The translations under genes and the position numbers were made by a program. This document shows, piece by piece, positions 47,120 through 58,228 of a stretch of DNA of 64,000 bases. This DNA comes from Bradysia coprophila. Its lineage: Eukaryota; Arthropoda; Insecta; Diptera; Sciaridae. The stretch covers positions 372,001-436,000 of the forward strand of contig NW_023503572.1 of NCBI RefSeq assembly GCF_014529535.1, written 5' to 3'. The notes under the pieces were generated by a model, which was not told where the DNA came from, did no database searches, and was given only the letters and a program-made list of their open reading frames with translations. Position 1 is the stretch's first letter; each line of letters opens with the position of its first letter.

Positions 47120-47780
47120 GGCTGGATGAGAATGAAGCTACCCAACTAACAAGATACAACTCAATCTGCTCACGGATCTATGGAAAACCGAAGATACACA
47201 AACCAGATGCCCCACTGAGACCGATAGTATCAATGACGGATGCTCCCACTTACAACTTATCAAAGATGTTTGCGAATATCCTAAAAAATGTAACCGGGAA
47301 AACGAACAAATCGGTAAAGAACTTCTCAAAACTGTCGAAATTCCGAGAACGTACATTCTGATATCATTGGATGTGATATCACTATTCACCAAAACACCGA
47401 AAGAACTTGTGTACGACGTCATAGAGAAGAAATGGGCAAAAATTGCACAATTCACGAAGCTCTCAAAAACGGAATTTTTAGCTGGATTGGAACTTGTCAT
47501 GGAAAATTGCATCTTCAGATATAACGAAGTCTTCTATCAATAAATCTTTGGTTCACCAATGGGTTCCCCTGGCTCACCGTGTTTCGCAGATCTGGTCATG
47601 GAAATGTTAGAGGAGAAATTACCGTTCAAACTACTGTTCTGCTACAGATTCGTAGATGATATCGTCACAGCCGTACCGAAAAACCAAGTAGGTTTGATCC
47701 AAAAAGTTTTCAACTCGTTCAATGAAAACATCCAATTCACCGTGGAGGTAGAGAAAGACAGGAAAATTGCTTTATTGTTT
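47120..47780 (+). pseudogene. Penelope-like element reverse transcriptase fragment
   Basis: Three frame segments give RIYGKPKIHKPDAPLRPIVS with APTYNLSKMFANIL, then TYILISLDVISLFTKTP, then a stop followed by GSPMGSPGSPCFADLVMEML and the catalytic CYRFVDDIVTAV. 'YGxPKIHKPxxPLRPIVS', 'SLDVxSLFTxxP', 'MGSPxSP' and 'RYVDD' are hallmark Penelope RT motifs. A Gln-to-stop change (TAA) precedes IFGSP and a frameshift lies near 47345. The GIY-YIG endonuclease is absent. Confidence 0.85.
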
Positions 47781-48159
47781 TATTGGCCTCGGAAGTGGTT
47801 TCTGAGTGGAGTGTGGTTTTCGAGGGTTGGGAACGTGTTTTCGGCTGTAGCTCAGCTGTATTGAAAGCTACTGAGACTTGAGACCCATCAAATGAAAGGT
47901 ATTCGCCACACTAATCGACCAAAAAAATATTTAGAAAAATTGGTGCAGATCCGGTTGAGCTAGAGTGGTCAGAGTGACCAAATTTTGAGCTACTCGAGCG
48001 TAGGATGAAAGGACTAATATTTTTGCGATTATGAGAGATAGAGAGTTACTTTCTTCGGCAAAGTCTCAGAGTTTTACGAGTAGAATAGAGGGGCGTATGC
48101 AAAAAATGTAAAAAATTGGAAATGGATGGGTCAATTAGGGTTTTAGAGCTATTTTTTGA

Positions 48160-48704
48160 ATGGTTGCAGATAGAGTTTTCGTCAAATTTTTGATTTTCGT
48201 TAAATTTCGACAAATTTTCGATTTTCGTGAAATTTTCGAATTTCGTCGAATTTTCGAATTTTCAAATTTTCGAATTTCGTCAAATTTTCGAATTTCGTCA
48301 AATTTTCGAATTTCGTTAAATTTAGAATTTCGTCAAATTTTCGATTTTCGTTGAATTTCGTCAAATTTTCGAATTTCGTCAAATTTTCGATTTTCGTTAA
48401 ATTTCGACAAATTTTCGATTTTCGTCAAATTTTCGAATTTCGTTAAATTTAGAATTTCGTCAAATTTTCGAATTTCGTCAAATTTAGAATTTCGTCAAAT
48501 TTTCGATTTTCGTTAAATTTCGTCAAATTTTCGATTTTCGTTAAATTTCGTCAAATTTTCTATTTTCGTCAAATTTTCAATTTCGTCAAAATTTTCGATT
48601 TTCGTTAAATTTCGACAAATTTTCGATTTTCGTCAAATTTTCGAATTTCGTCGAATTTTCAAATTTTGTCAAATTTTCTACTTTCGTCAAATTTTCAAAT
48701 CAGC
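48160..48704. repeat. Minisatellite of TCAAATTTTCGAATTTCG type
   Basis: Units of about 16-20 bases built on TTTCGTCAAATTTTCGA repeat for about 530 bases and produce artefactual open frames on both strands. A leader (GGGTCAATTAGGGTTTTAGA, then GAATGGTTGCAGATAGAG) precedes it and also precedes the related array at 58920-59140. A short block lies at 55055-55150. Confidence 0.85.
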
Positions 48705-49518
48705 CTGTTTCTATCCACTGCTGGATGTAGGCCTCTCCAACTTCTTTCCATTTTGTACGATCCATTGCCATTTGCTGCCAGTTTGTACCTGCAATATTCT
48801 TAATTCCGTTTGTCCATCTCTCTGGTGGTCTACCTATAGCTCGTCTTTTATATGGTCGCCAGTTCATGATCTTTTTGGTCCAACGTTCGTCTGTCCTTCT
48901 TGCAATATGTCCCGCCCAGCTCCATTTCAGAGATGCTATTCTTTCCATGACATCAACGACCCTGGTCTCGAGCCTGGTCTGTTGTCGAATCCATTGATTC
49001 GTCATTCTGTCTCTGAGTGTTATTCCAAGCATACTCCGTTCCATGGCTCTTTGTGTCACTCTAAATTTATCTTCGGATGCTTTCGCTAAAGTTAACGTTT
49101 CTGCTCAATAAGTGAGCACTGGAAGGACACAAGTGTCGAAAACTTTGCGTTTCAGACTATTATTCATTTTGCTTTTGAAAATTAGTCTGAGTTTTCCGAA
49201 CGCTGCCCATGCAAGACCAATCCTACGTCTTATTTCTGCAGTTTGGTTGTCCAGACCTAACTTCAGTTTATGTCCTAGATATACATAGCTGTCGACTCGT
49301 TCAATGACAGTGTCACCAATTTTGATCTCTCTATCGTCCCCGATGTTGGTCATGACTTTTGTTTTCGATAAGTTCATCTTGAGGCCAACTTTGCTTGCCT
49401 CTTCATTTAACTGTTGTAGCATAAGCTGAGCCTGACCTAGATTCGCTGCTATCGGTACAATGTCATCAGCGAAGCGGAGATTGCTCAGGTACTCTCCATT
49501 TATCTTTATTCCCATTTT
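48705..49518 (-). pseudogene. Second RTE-like LINE fragment, close copy of 28171-28974
   Basis: It encodes the same MGIKINGEYLSNLRFADDI start and WIETG end as the copy at 28.2 kb, with few changes. A premature stop (TAT TGA in place of TAT GGA) falls at VLTY, and a 12-base duplication adds RLET before RVVDVMERI. The 5' end stops exactly at the Met-Gly-Ile junction (49518), and the 3' end abuts the TTTTCGTCAAA minisatellite, so it either inserted into that array or the array grew beside it. Confidence 0.85.
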
Positions 49519-49746
49519 TGGATGATTCGTGAGTTAGAGCCCTTTAAGTGAACCAGGTACAGGGCGCGAAGCAGTTTTTGCTTGTAGGTCGACCAATCAT
49601 GGAAAAAAAAGTTTATGAAATTTGGTTCACCGGAGCGTGAGCTAGGTCCTTTTGACGGAGCTCATATCCGGCTACTCGGCAGTACAGTGAACGTGGTGTA
49701 TTTTGTCAATATCTCGAGTAAATGTTGACCGAATTTCATGAACTTT

Positions 49747-50942
49747 TTAGCCCTGTACGAAGTACTGGGTGCTTATAAGATTAATATGCCGTGTGTAACA
49801 TGTTGAATTGGAAGCAGACAGTAAGTGCAAAGCATTTGCCTATGTTCATATATGACGAATCCGCAATAAAAACAAGGCATCAGAACAGTCGGAGCGTTTG
49901 CTTCGACTGATCCTCGGAAGGACCGTAAATCTATACCTCGTTTCATTGATCGGGCTTCAGATTCTTCGACGAAGGTGTCTAAACTTTGTTCAATTTATTT
50001 AGCGAATTCACAGTTACCTACATATCATAAATCAGATAGTCAGATTAATCAGAAGTAATTTCGGAAATTTTTTTCTCTGAGAAATATTTTCATCAATTCG
50101 TCAGTGACAAATCGAAAACCAAATTTCAATTTGAAACAATAACTGAAAACACCCACAGCTGAGCAACAACAAATGTCAAATGTAAACGCATTCCACACCG
50201 GGTGTGGAACTTGTAATAAATTATAAATAACTCAAATATGCTAGTAATTAGTTGAGATCAACGGTATCATTAATAATAAAATAAAATATACAACACACAC
50301 ACACACACACACACATTCAAATTGGCTTTTATATGATATTTGTATGGAGAATTTGGAAGCTTCCAAGATATGGGATTTTTCCAACTTTTCCATTTTTCCA
50401 TTCTTATTTTTGGGATATCATTTCATAAGAACTAAGTAACTAGCTAACTAAAGTAGGCGATTTCAGTTATCTAAAAAAACGAAATTTTGCTTATTTTCAT
50501 ACAAAAACCAAAATCTTTAAATTTCAAAAGTCTGCAAAATTGTAATCTACTTAAGGTTTAGTGGTCGTTGGAGTTAACGGTGGGAAGTCAAAAAGTATAT
50601 GTAAATAATATTTACTAAATATGCTCCGCCGTTTCAAAAAAAAAACTTTTTTGGATTTGGACCTGCGTCACGCCCGCTTACTAACGTGTGGGCATGATAT
50701 ACGAGAAAACCAGATTATGAATTTTAAATAAATTCTGAAATTCAGAATCTGAATGCATTTTTTAATGAAGATATTCAAGGCTATGAAGTGAGTCAGATCA
50801 AATTTGACGAAACGTTATATATTTAAACAGTTGTCAAATAGCTGATACGTGTTCAGTCCGAGTATGACGATCTTAGGAATGAGGTTGATTAAATAATTGT
50901 AAATGGAACAAGTGTGACGATCAATTTATATTTTACCTTTTT
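49747..50942. repeat. Repeat fragments and (CA)n
   Basis: Bases 49747-49915 hold GCCCTGTACGAAGTACTGGG...GACGAATCCGCAATAAAAA...CAGAACAGTCGGAGCGTTTG of the composite family. A (CA)n tract is at 50296-50316 and the GACCTGCGTCACGCCCGCTT block at 50660-50695. No gene is seen. Confidence 0.5.
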
Positions 50943-51900
50943 AGCCCCGTACGAAGTTCAAAGCGGCTCATAGGATTACAGTGCCATGATGGAATTCGAA
51001 GCAGACGGTCACGTTTATGTACTGAGTAAATCAATTCTGATTTCAATTTCTTTTTTCTCTGAAAGGTGGTTGAAATAGTGAGGCTAATTTCGAGGATGGG
51101 CATATTCGGGTTGGCCCTTCATGATTTAGGGCCGCCTAAGTGTTTTAAGGTTTTTTTGGGGATATCTATGGTAAAATAAACTATGGAAATGTAAATGAAA
51201 CGGCAAAAGATAGGTATTTACAATACCGTTAGACAAAATTATACAAATCGGATGACCGACTCGTGAGCTACACCCCTTGTTGTGAACCAGGTATACAGAA
51301 CATTCATTTGTTTTTGCTTTATTTGATAGGTATTGCCCGTACCAAATTGGTACTACCAATCAGGGAAAAAAAAGTTTCTGAAATTCGGTTCGTCGGTGCG
51401 AGAGCTAGGTCCCTTGGAGTGAACTCATACCAGGCTACTCAGCCATACAGTGAAGGTATTGTTTCATGAATTTTTGTTTGTTTGCAAGGTACTAACGAAT
51501 GTAATGCAGCCGTACTACTTTCCACTTCCTAACACAATGGTAGTCGGCCGCCATTTTGAATTTTTGTAAAAACAATGTAAATAGGTGAAAATGATACAAA
51601 GTTACTGATCAGTGGGATGTTTCAAGCATCCCATATTATGGACATCTATATACAGCTATATTGAGCTATATAATTGTATAGATAGTTATTTTGAGCTATA
51701 TACCAGCATATTTATCAGTAAATTGTTTATTTGTAGGTAAATGTAGGTTAATATAGCGGTAATAGCTGTTTAAATAGGAATTTATCACATTTTACTTCGC
51801 GCGGTGCTGTCGATTGTTCCTTCACAGCTTTTCAGCAAGGAAGTGAAAGAACTGAGACAGATTAAGACTTTCACATTAAAGACCGCTACTCGGCCCTAGG
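50943..51900 (-). repeat. Inverted relative of the 19010-20010 repeat
   Basis: From AGCCCCGTACGAAGTTCAAA through ATACAAATCGGATGACCGAC and GCTACTCAGCCATACAGTGA to a TATATAGC-rich part at 51650-51790, the blocks appear in the order complementary to those at 19.0-20.0 kb. Confidence 0.6.
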
Positions 51901-51989
51901 TCTATTATATATGCAACTCGATTAAATTTCATTCGATTTTCCTTTTTTTTTTTTGTTTGTTATCAAACACTGAATAGAATGTTGTTGAA

Positions 51990-53790
51990 ACAAGGCATCG
52001 GAACAGTCGGAGCGTTTGCTGCGACTTAGCCCCGTACGACCCGTAATCCTATTTCGTCAGGAAACCTAATACGTCTACAACCCTCTAATGCGTTTGTTAC
52101 CAAAATGCAAGTCAAGTTGAGCATGGTCAAATTTACTGAAAGTGTTCATTTTTAAAATTGCGCATAGCGCAATTACGAAAGTCCGTACGAAGTACCTCTC
52201 AAATAAAACCAACAATTTACGACATTATTTTAGAAACCCAAAATTTTTTGCCAACTTTCCAGTGGGTATTCAATTACCGAGATTTACTCGATTTATGTGC
52301 AAAAAAAAATTAGGGCCGAGTAGCGGCCTTAGTCCAAGGGAGCAAATTTGAAACTTTTTTCGCCACGTTGTTTTCGGTATTCAATTATCTCTCAAACGAA
52401 ACAAAAACTAGAAAAATCGGATGAGATTTACTCGATTTATGTGCAAAAAACATTTAGGGCCGAGTAGCGGCCTTAGTCCAAGGGCCCAAATTTGAAACGT
52501 TTTTCGCCATCATTCTGTTCGGCATTCAATTGTCTATCAAATGAAACAAAAACTAGCAAAATCGGATGAGATTTACTCGATTTATGTGCAAAAAACACTT
52601 AGGGCCGAGTAGCGGCCTTAGTCCAAGGGCCCAAATTTGAAACTTTTTTTGCCATCATTCTGTTCGGCGTTCAATTATCTATTAAATGAAACAAAAACTA
52701 GCAAAATCGGATGAGATTTACTCGATTTATGTGCAAAAAACACTTAGGGCCGAGTAGCGGCCTTAGTCCAAGGGCCCAAATTTGAAACTTTTTTTGCCAT
52801 CATTCTGTTCGGCGTTCAATTATCTATCAAATGAAACAAAAACTAGCAAAATCGGATGAGATTTACTCGATTTATGTGCAAAAAACATTTAGGGCCGAGT
52901 AGCGGCCTTAGTCCAAGGGAGCAAATTTGAAACTTTTTTCGCCACGTTGTTTTCGGTTTTCAATTATCTCTCAAACGAAACAAAAACTAGAAAAATCGGA
53001 TGAGATTTACTCGATTTATTTGCAAAAAACACTTAGGGCCGAGTAGTGGCCTTAGTCCAAGGGCCCAAATTTGAAACTTTTTTCGCCACGTTCTTTTCGG
53101 TATTCAATTACCTTCCATAAAAAACTAAATCTAGCAAAATCGGATGAGATTTACTCGATTTATGTGCAAAGAACACTTAGGGCCGAGTAACGATCTTTGA
53201 GCCCTCCCAACAAGCCCACGTTGCATCTTACCCAAAAACAATGTTCAGCAACTTTGTTCTACTCGTCAATACCTTTCATTTGATATATCACAAGCAGCCA
53301 TTGCGTGCGTATTTCGGTAGATATCGTCGAAAGACTGAAAAACACCTATAGGGCCCTAGCTCTGGAAGGGCCGAGCCTACCATGCCCATTTTCGAACTTG
53401 ACCTTACCAATCGGGGAAAAAAAGAATTTTCAAAAAAGGTTGTGATTTACTCAAGCTAGAGGGGTCACAGACGGACGGACGGACGGACATTTTTTTTATT
53501 GCGGATTCGTCATCTATTAACATAACTAAATGCTTTGCCCTTACTGTCTGCTTCTTAGGTCAATTTGAAATTTATATTACATTTGAATGGGACGTCGTAC
53601 GGGGCTTCGTAATCGCGCTATGCGCAATTTCTAATATGTAAACATTTCATAATAATTTTACTTTAACTACGTTTACGGGCGTAATAGGCTTACGGTCAAA
53701 GTAGGGCGACAGACGCACTAGGGTCACGTACGCAATGGATAAACGGGTTCGTACGAAGCTCAGTCGAAGCAAACGCACCGGATGGTTCAT
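51990..53790 (+). repeat. Best-ordered copy of the repeat with seven ~145-bp units
   Basis: After CAAGGCATCGGAACAGTCGG and GCCCCGTACGACCCG, the motif GGGCCGAGTA recurs at 52313, 52457, 52602, 52747, 52892, 53036 and 53180, a period of 144-145 bases. Each unit contains AAAATCGGATGAGATTTACT and CCTTAGTCCAAGGG. The unit array is followed by the GAGCCCTCCCAACAAGCCC block, (GGAC)n and ATTGCGGATTCGTC, then by an inverted partial copy (GTCGTACGGGGCTTCG...CAGTCGAAGCAAACG). Confidence 0.85.
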
Positions 53791-53792
53791 TT

Positions 53793-53835
53793 TATATAAA
53801 AAGAGCTTCACATGAAATTACAGATGCAGTTCAGT
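53793..53835 (+). promoter_or_regulatory. TATA-type core promoter of the 53880 gene
   Basis: TATATAAAAA at 53793-53802 is followed about 28 bases later by GTTCAGTTTT, a good arthropod initiator (TCAGT), giving a ~50-base leader to the ATG at 53880. The promoter begins right after the end of a repeat copy. Confidence 0.6.
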
Positions 53836-53879
53836 TTTGCTACAACACGGTGAAATTTATTAATTTATTATATTTAAAC

Positions 53880-56800
53880 ATGCGGCTCCAGTCTCTAGTA
53901 ATGATTTTGTTTAAAGTTTTGCTTTTGGCTCAAGTAAGTACATTTATTCATTTTAAATTGTCCTTTGACTAGAGTGAAAATGTAAAGACTCGTATCGTAT
54001 TTAATATAACGCAAGTCACTATATTTGGTTATGCTTAATTTTAATTGACCTAATTGCATGGATTTGTTATACAATATACCACATCATGGCCCCACGTTAG
54101 TGAAGGGCCGTGACGCAAGTCCGTTCACACTGAAAAATTTGACAAAATTTTTTTTTCCGTAGGACTGATGAATATATATTCACAAGTTTTTTGACTTTTC
54201 CCCCTCCGCTCTTACTACCCCCACTTATTTTATTCGTAATATTCCGGGCATCCATACGAGCTGAACGAACTGTCACACGCCTCATAAGGTTAAGATTTGG
54301 CCGAGATATTAAATTTCAAAATTTGTAAGAAGAAATGGATTTTCATACATTTTGAAATAGATGAGTTTTACCAAATTAATATTTGGCGCGCTCCAAATTA
54401 TGTTCTATTTTTGTGAGGATTCTGAGAAATTAAGAAAATGAGAAATTTGGATTGAAGTGAAAAATATTTTTTTATAGTTTCAATGTCAATAAAATGATAT
54501 AACGTCGAATTGTTTAGTAAAATTCATTTAGCGCAAATAGACGATCGTTTCAGCACACATGTCGTCGATTTGAGTGCATTTTTTGTGCATAGAAAAGGAA
54601 GAAAAGAAAATCGAATGTTCGTTTTTAAATGCAATTGCGGCATTCGATACAGTTTCTTTTTTTGCTGGGATAGGGTTTTTGCTGCTGGGAGAGAAAACGT
54701 ACAAACACGTAAAAAGCTGTCACAAGATGTGACAGAAGGATAAGCTAAATATACTGAAAACATACATTTTAACAAGTTTAACGACTGTATTAACATTTCA
54801 TTAATTAGAATCAATAAACAGAATATCGATTGTTGTGCTATTATTGATACAACAAGCGAAGATACTTTAGTTTGTCGAGCTTAGGCGAATTTAAAAATTT
54901 TTTTGCAAGCTTTCTATTGATTTTAATCAATCTTCGTCGGCAGATGGAAACCTCGTGTAAAAGACAAAGTTACAGAGTTTTAGATTCTAGTCGATACGTC
55001 TTTCATTGTTTCCCTGAAACGTCGCTTATTTGATAGCTATGAGCGTTTTAAATACGTCAAATTTTCGATTTTCGTCAAATTTTCGATTTTCATCAACTTT
55101 TTGATTTTCGTCAAATTTTCGATTTTCGTCAAATTTTTGAATTTCGTAAAATGATAGCTGGAAGGTTCAGATCAAAAAGAAAGTTACACAGTTTTGTAAG
55201 AAGAATATTTTCGTTGAAACTGCACAATATGATTGTCTATTATCTGCGACCCAATTCTAAAAAATCACAACTTACAAAAGAGTTGATATCGCCCAAAACC
55301 ACTTACAGTGGAGGTGTGACGCAAGTCCTGTTATCCACTTACAAAAGAACTTACAGATTCGTAAGCGTCACCTACACCGATATCAGTTCTTTTGTAAGTG
55401 GATAACAGTACTTGCGTCACATATCCACTGTAAGTGGTTTTGGGCGATATGTGGTTATGGTAATCATCGCTGCATTCCCTAACTACCCTTAACTCTCTCA
55501 TCTAGGGCACGGTGAGCTTGAACAAAGTTTAAATAAAAAGTTCTTGCATATTCACTTTGACTGTGCAAAAGTGTTTGTGGGGTCGAGACAAAATTTGTTT
55601 TTTCCGGCACAAGGCAATGTTAACCCTAAATTGTAAAAATAATTGACAAAAACGAGTCACTTCCATACATTTTTGAAATTTTCCAGAAAAGTATGAAATT
55701 GTTGGATAGGGGCCGTCCATAAAGGACGTCCGCGCTTAGGGGGGGAGGGGGTGTTGGCTAAAAACGGACTCGTTGTGACCAGTGGGGAGGGGGGTATAAC
55801 GAAATCCGGACGTCCACTTTATTTCTTGAAGTTTCTGTATAGTTTCATTACTTAAAAAAAATTCAGTGCATCGGCGCATCGGTGCAATTAAATGAGTTTA
55901 GCAAAGGTGTTATTTGATGTGACGGAGGAGCAACTTTGTGTGAGAAACCGACAGTTTTTCCATCATCACTGCGACTCCGATGCACGGCTGCAGTACGTCT
56001 CAGTACGTCAAACCAGTTGAAACGAAATTGCGATTTAATTTGGAGTGTAATGCGTGACACATTTATGTTAAAGTTACGAAAATCGTGCTTCTAAGTGGGA
56101 GGTTTGATGGTTCGAACTAGGGAATACCTTCTTTTGTCCAGTATTAAAGTGTATGGTATGGTATGGTAACTATCGATAATCAAAATAATTATCCATCATT
56201 CCAGCAAATATTTCCAGGCGTCAATAATGCAGATTTTTGCATAATTACAATTTTGTTAATTTAAACAAATACTTGTTAGGTTGAACGAAGGATAATCGAA
56301 GTGAAGTTTTACTTCATATTTTTCGAATTAAGAAAATTCGTTTTTAACTAAAAGTGGACGTCCTCCGGGGGGGTGTATTCGAAAACGGACATTAGTGTGA
56401 CAAGGGAGGAGGTATCGAAAATCCAGTAGAAAACGCGGACGTCCTTTATGGACGGCCCCATACAAGCGTCTCTTTATTTTTAATCGATGGACAACATGAT
56501 TCTAAGTAAAAAATTGTTCTACGTTATGCCCTGAAATATTTGGATTTATTTATAAAGTTGACGTAAAGTACCGAATTGTGCCAAAAGTTAGGACTAAGTT
56601 GTCGGTATAAATAAAACCAAAGATTTTAGAGACATAACGTAGAACAATATTTTGCCTAGAATCATCTTATCAATCGATTAATATTAAAGAGACGCTCGTA
56701 TGCAACAATATTTTTTCATCATTTTCTGGAAAATTTCAATTTTCTACTATGTTCGTTCGTAATGGGGATCGAAGCCGGACCTTTTCGGTACCAGTGTTTA

Positions 56801-57573
56801 GGTTACAAGATTCATGATATGCAAATTTTGCAAAATTAATCCAATTGTCATGTGCAATGTGAGGCTATTATAGAACCAAATTGACAGCTAGCTTCCACTT
56901 CTTCTAATTGTAGAGGCTTTTGGAGAGTTAAATTACATTCCGGGCGTGCTGCCCTTTCAACTCAACGTTTCTTAATTATGCTGATCTAATAATTAATAAT
57001 AATAATAATTTGTCTATCTATGAGTTTTCAAAAAAAACACTCGATTCCATTTTAATTTACTGGCAAACTTGAATTTGCGTTTTAGCACTTTTTGTTATAC
57101 ATAATTGATCGAAATATACTTTTTTACGAATAGCGTATATCTTTCACTTTTTCATACATTTACCCAATTCATAAACTTAATTACAGCTAATCACCTCTAC
57201 ACCTCTCGGAGGACTCCCAGTATTAGGAGGAGGAGGGAAAGGAGGTGGTGAAGGAAATGGTAATGGAGGGGGAAAAGGAGGTGGAGGACTTCCAATTATC
57301 GGAGATCTTCCAATTCCTGGAGGACTTCCGATTCCCGGAGGTCTTCCAATTCCAGGAGGTCTTCCAATTCCAGGAGGTGAAAAAGGAAAGAAAGGTGGTG
57401 GACTTCCAATTCCAGGAGGACTTCCAATTCCCGGAGGTCTTCCAATTCCAGGAGGACTTCCAATTCCAGGAGGACTTCCGATTCCAGGAGGTGAAGAAGG
57501 AAAAGGAGGTGGTGGACTTCCAATTCCAGGAGGACTTCCGATTCCCGGACTTGGAGGTGGAAAAGGAAATTGA
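53880..57573 (+). CDS. Secreted Gly-Leu-Pro-Ile-Pro repeat protein, 2 exons
   Basis: Exon 1 (53880-53933) encodes MRLQSLVMILFKVLLLAQ and ends in a strong donor GTAAGT; exon 2 (57187-57573) follows TTACAG. Both borders are phase 0 and give 146 codons plus TGA. The product is a signal peptide plus a low-complexity chain: a Gly/Lys-rich start (GGGGKGGGEGNGNGGGKGGG) and then three blocks of the heptad GGLPIPG, separated by acidic/basic Gly linkers (GEKGKKGGG and GEEGKGGGG). It has no Cys and no Tyr, so it resembles silk, cuticle or mucus-type structural proteins rather than an enzyme; no family is recognised. AATAAA is at 57665-57670. The 3253-nt intron holds three palindromic or TIR elements. 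The exon link is inferred from phase, promoter and signal peptide; exon 2 alone is certain to be open. Confidence 0.7.
55286..55449. repeat. Palindromic element of the GTGACGCAAGT family in the intron
   Basis: ATATCGCCCAAAACCACTTA, CAGTGG and GTGACGCAAGT at the left are complemented by ACTTGCGTCACATATCCACT and TAAGTGGTTTTGGGCGATAT at the right. The centre GCGTCACCTACACCGATATC is shared with the family copies at 1.3, 42.8 and 62.5 kb. Confidence 0.75.
55709..56459. mobile_element. Non-autonomous TIR transposon, 751 bp
   Basis: The ends GGGGCCGTCCATAAAGGACG and its complement GTCCTTTATGGACGGCCCC are inverted, with GTCCGCG continuing the match. ATA flanks both ends (55706-55708 and 56460-56462), a candidate target duplication. 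Similar GGCCGTCCATAAA termini are known to me from arthropod DNA transposons, but I will not name the superfamily. Internal sequence has no transposase. Confidence 0.7.
56465..56696. repeat. Palindromic element next to the TIR transposon
   Basis: AGCGTCTCTTTATTTTTAAT, CGAT and GATTCTAAG...ATTGTTCTACGTTATG on the left are complemented on the right (CATAACGTAGAACAATATTT ... AATATTAAAGAGACGCT). It starts six bases after the 55709-56459 element. Confidence 0.7.
56757..56806 (-). repeat. Partial tRNA-like (SINE-like) sequence
   Basis: On the minus strand GGCTTCGATCCCC resembles a B box, and CTAAACACTGGTACCGAAAA upstream resembles the anticodon-side region of the element at 30625-30692. The A box is not clear. 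Confidence 0.35.
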
Positions 57574-58109
57574 ATACATTTTACTCACAATTTACTTAAT
57601 GGTTGACCGTTACGGTGATATCTTTGATTTTAAACGAAGCGTGTTGTTGATTAACTCAAAAGTAAATAAATATATTTGAAATAAGGGTCTGTGGTTAAAT
57701 ATTATTTACTCACGCCCTAATAGAAAGTATGTCACTGCTTTAGAAGTTGTATTGTAAATATAAACCGGCCGATGAATATTCAATACCTGAAGGTCTCCCC
57801 AAATTTTATCTGACTAAACCAGAAAACGAAACATGAAAGATTACCAACCGATTTTAATATTTATCAGTAAATGATCAGGAGATGATACCATATATGAAAA
57901 AGAAAGAGCAATAACATTTTTGGTACATCTAATTTGAAATCATAGTGACTTTTGGCCCCGTATGAAGTACTGGGGGCTTATAAAAACACAATGCCGTTTG
58001 ACACATGTGGAGGAGGCCGAAATTTTCACTAAAAAATCGCAAACCGAGGTGGTCTCAATTCATTTGAAGTCATTTAATCAACAAAAAACAAAGTTTTAAT
58101 AGTATTTAA

Positions 58110-58228
58110 CATGACTAGGGATAAAAAGATGAAAAGTAGAGTTTTCGTGTGAATTTTGTTGATCCGAGGTGAAGCCGAGGTCAGCAAACACACGAAAACG
58201 AGACTTTTCATTTTTATTCCGAGTTATG
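58110..58228. repeat. Palindromic element, apex GGTGAAGCC
   Basis: CATGACTAGGGATAAAAAGA, TGAAAAGT and GTTTTCGTGTG at the left are complemented by CACACGAAAAC, ACTTTTCA and TTTTTATTCCGAGTTATG at the right. The core GATCCGAGGTGAAGCCGAGG is a near copy of the core at 40230. The stretch from 57671 to 58109 contains only a repeat fragment (GCCCCGTATGAAGTACTGGG near 57955). Confidence 0.75.

Noticed and set aside
48160-48382. Open frames of repeated Phe/Val/Lys/Ile
   Set aside because: They arise from the TTTTCGTCAAA minisatellite, which lacks stops in several phases.
52300-53200. Regular repeats that could suggest a CRISPR array
   Set aside because: The 144-145 bp units are contiguous near-identical repeats without short repeats and unique spacers, in a eukaryotic context.
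57223-57679. Long frames on both strands rich in Phe-Gln-Glu or Ser-Trp-Lys across 57.2-57.7 kb
   Set aside because: They are other-phase readings of the GGLPIPG repeat. Only the frame starting at 57187 follows an acceptor, matches the phase of a signal-peptide exon and ends in a normal stop.
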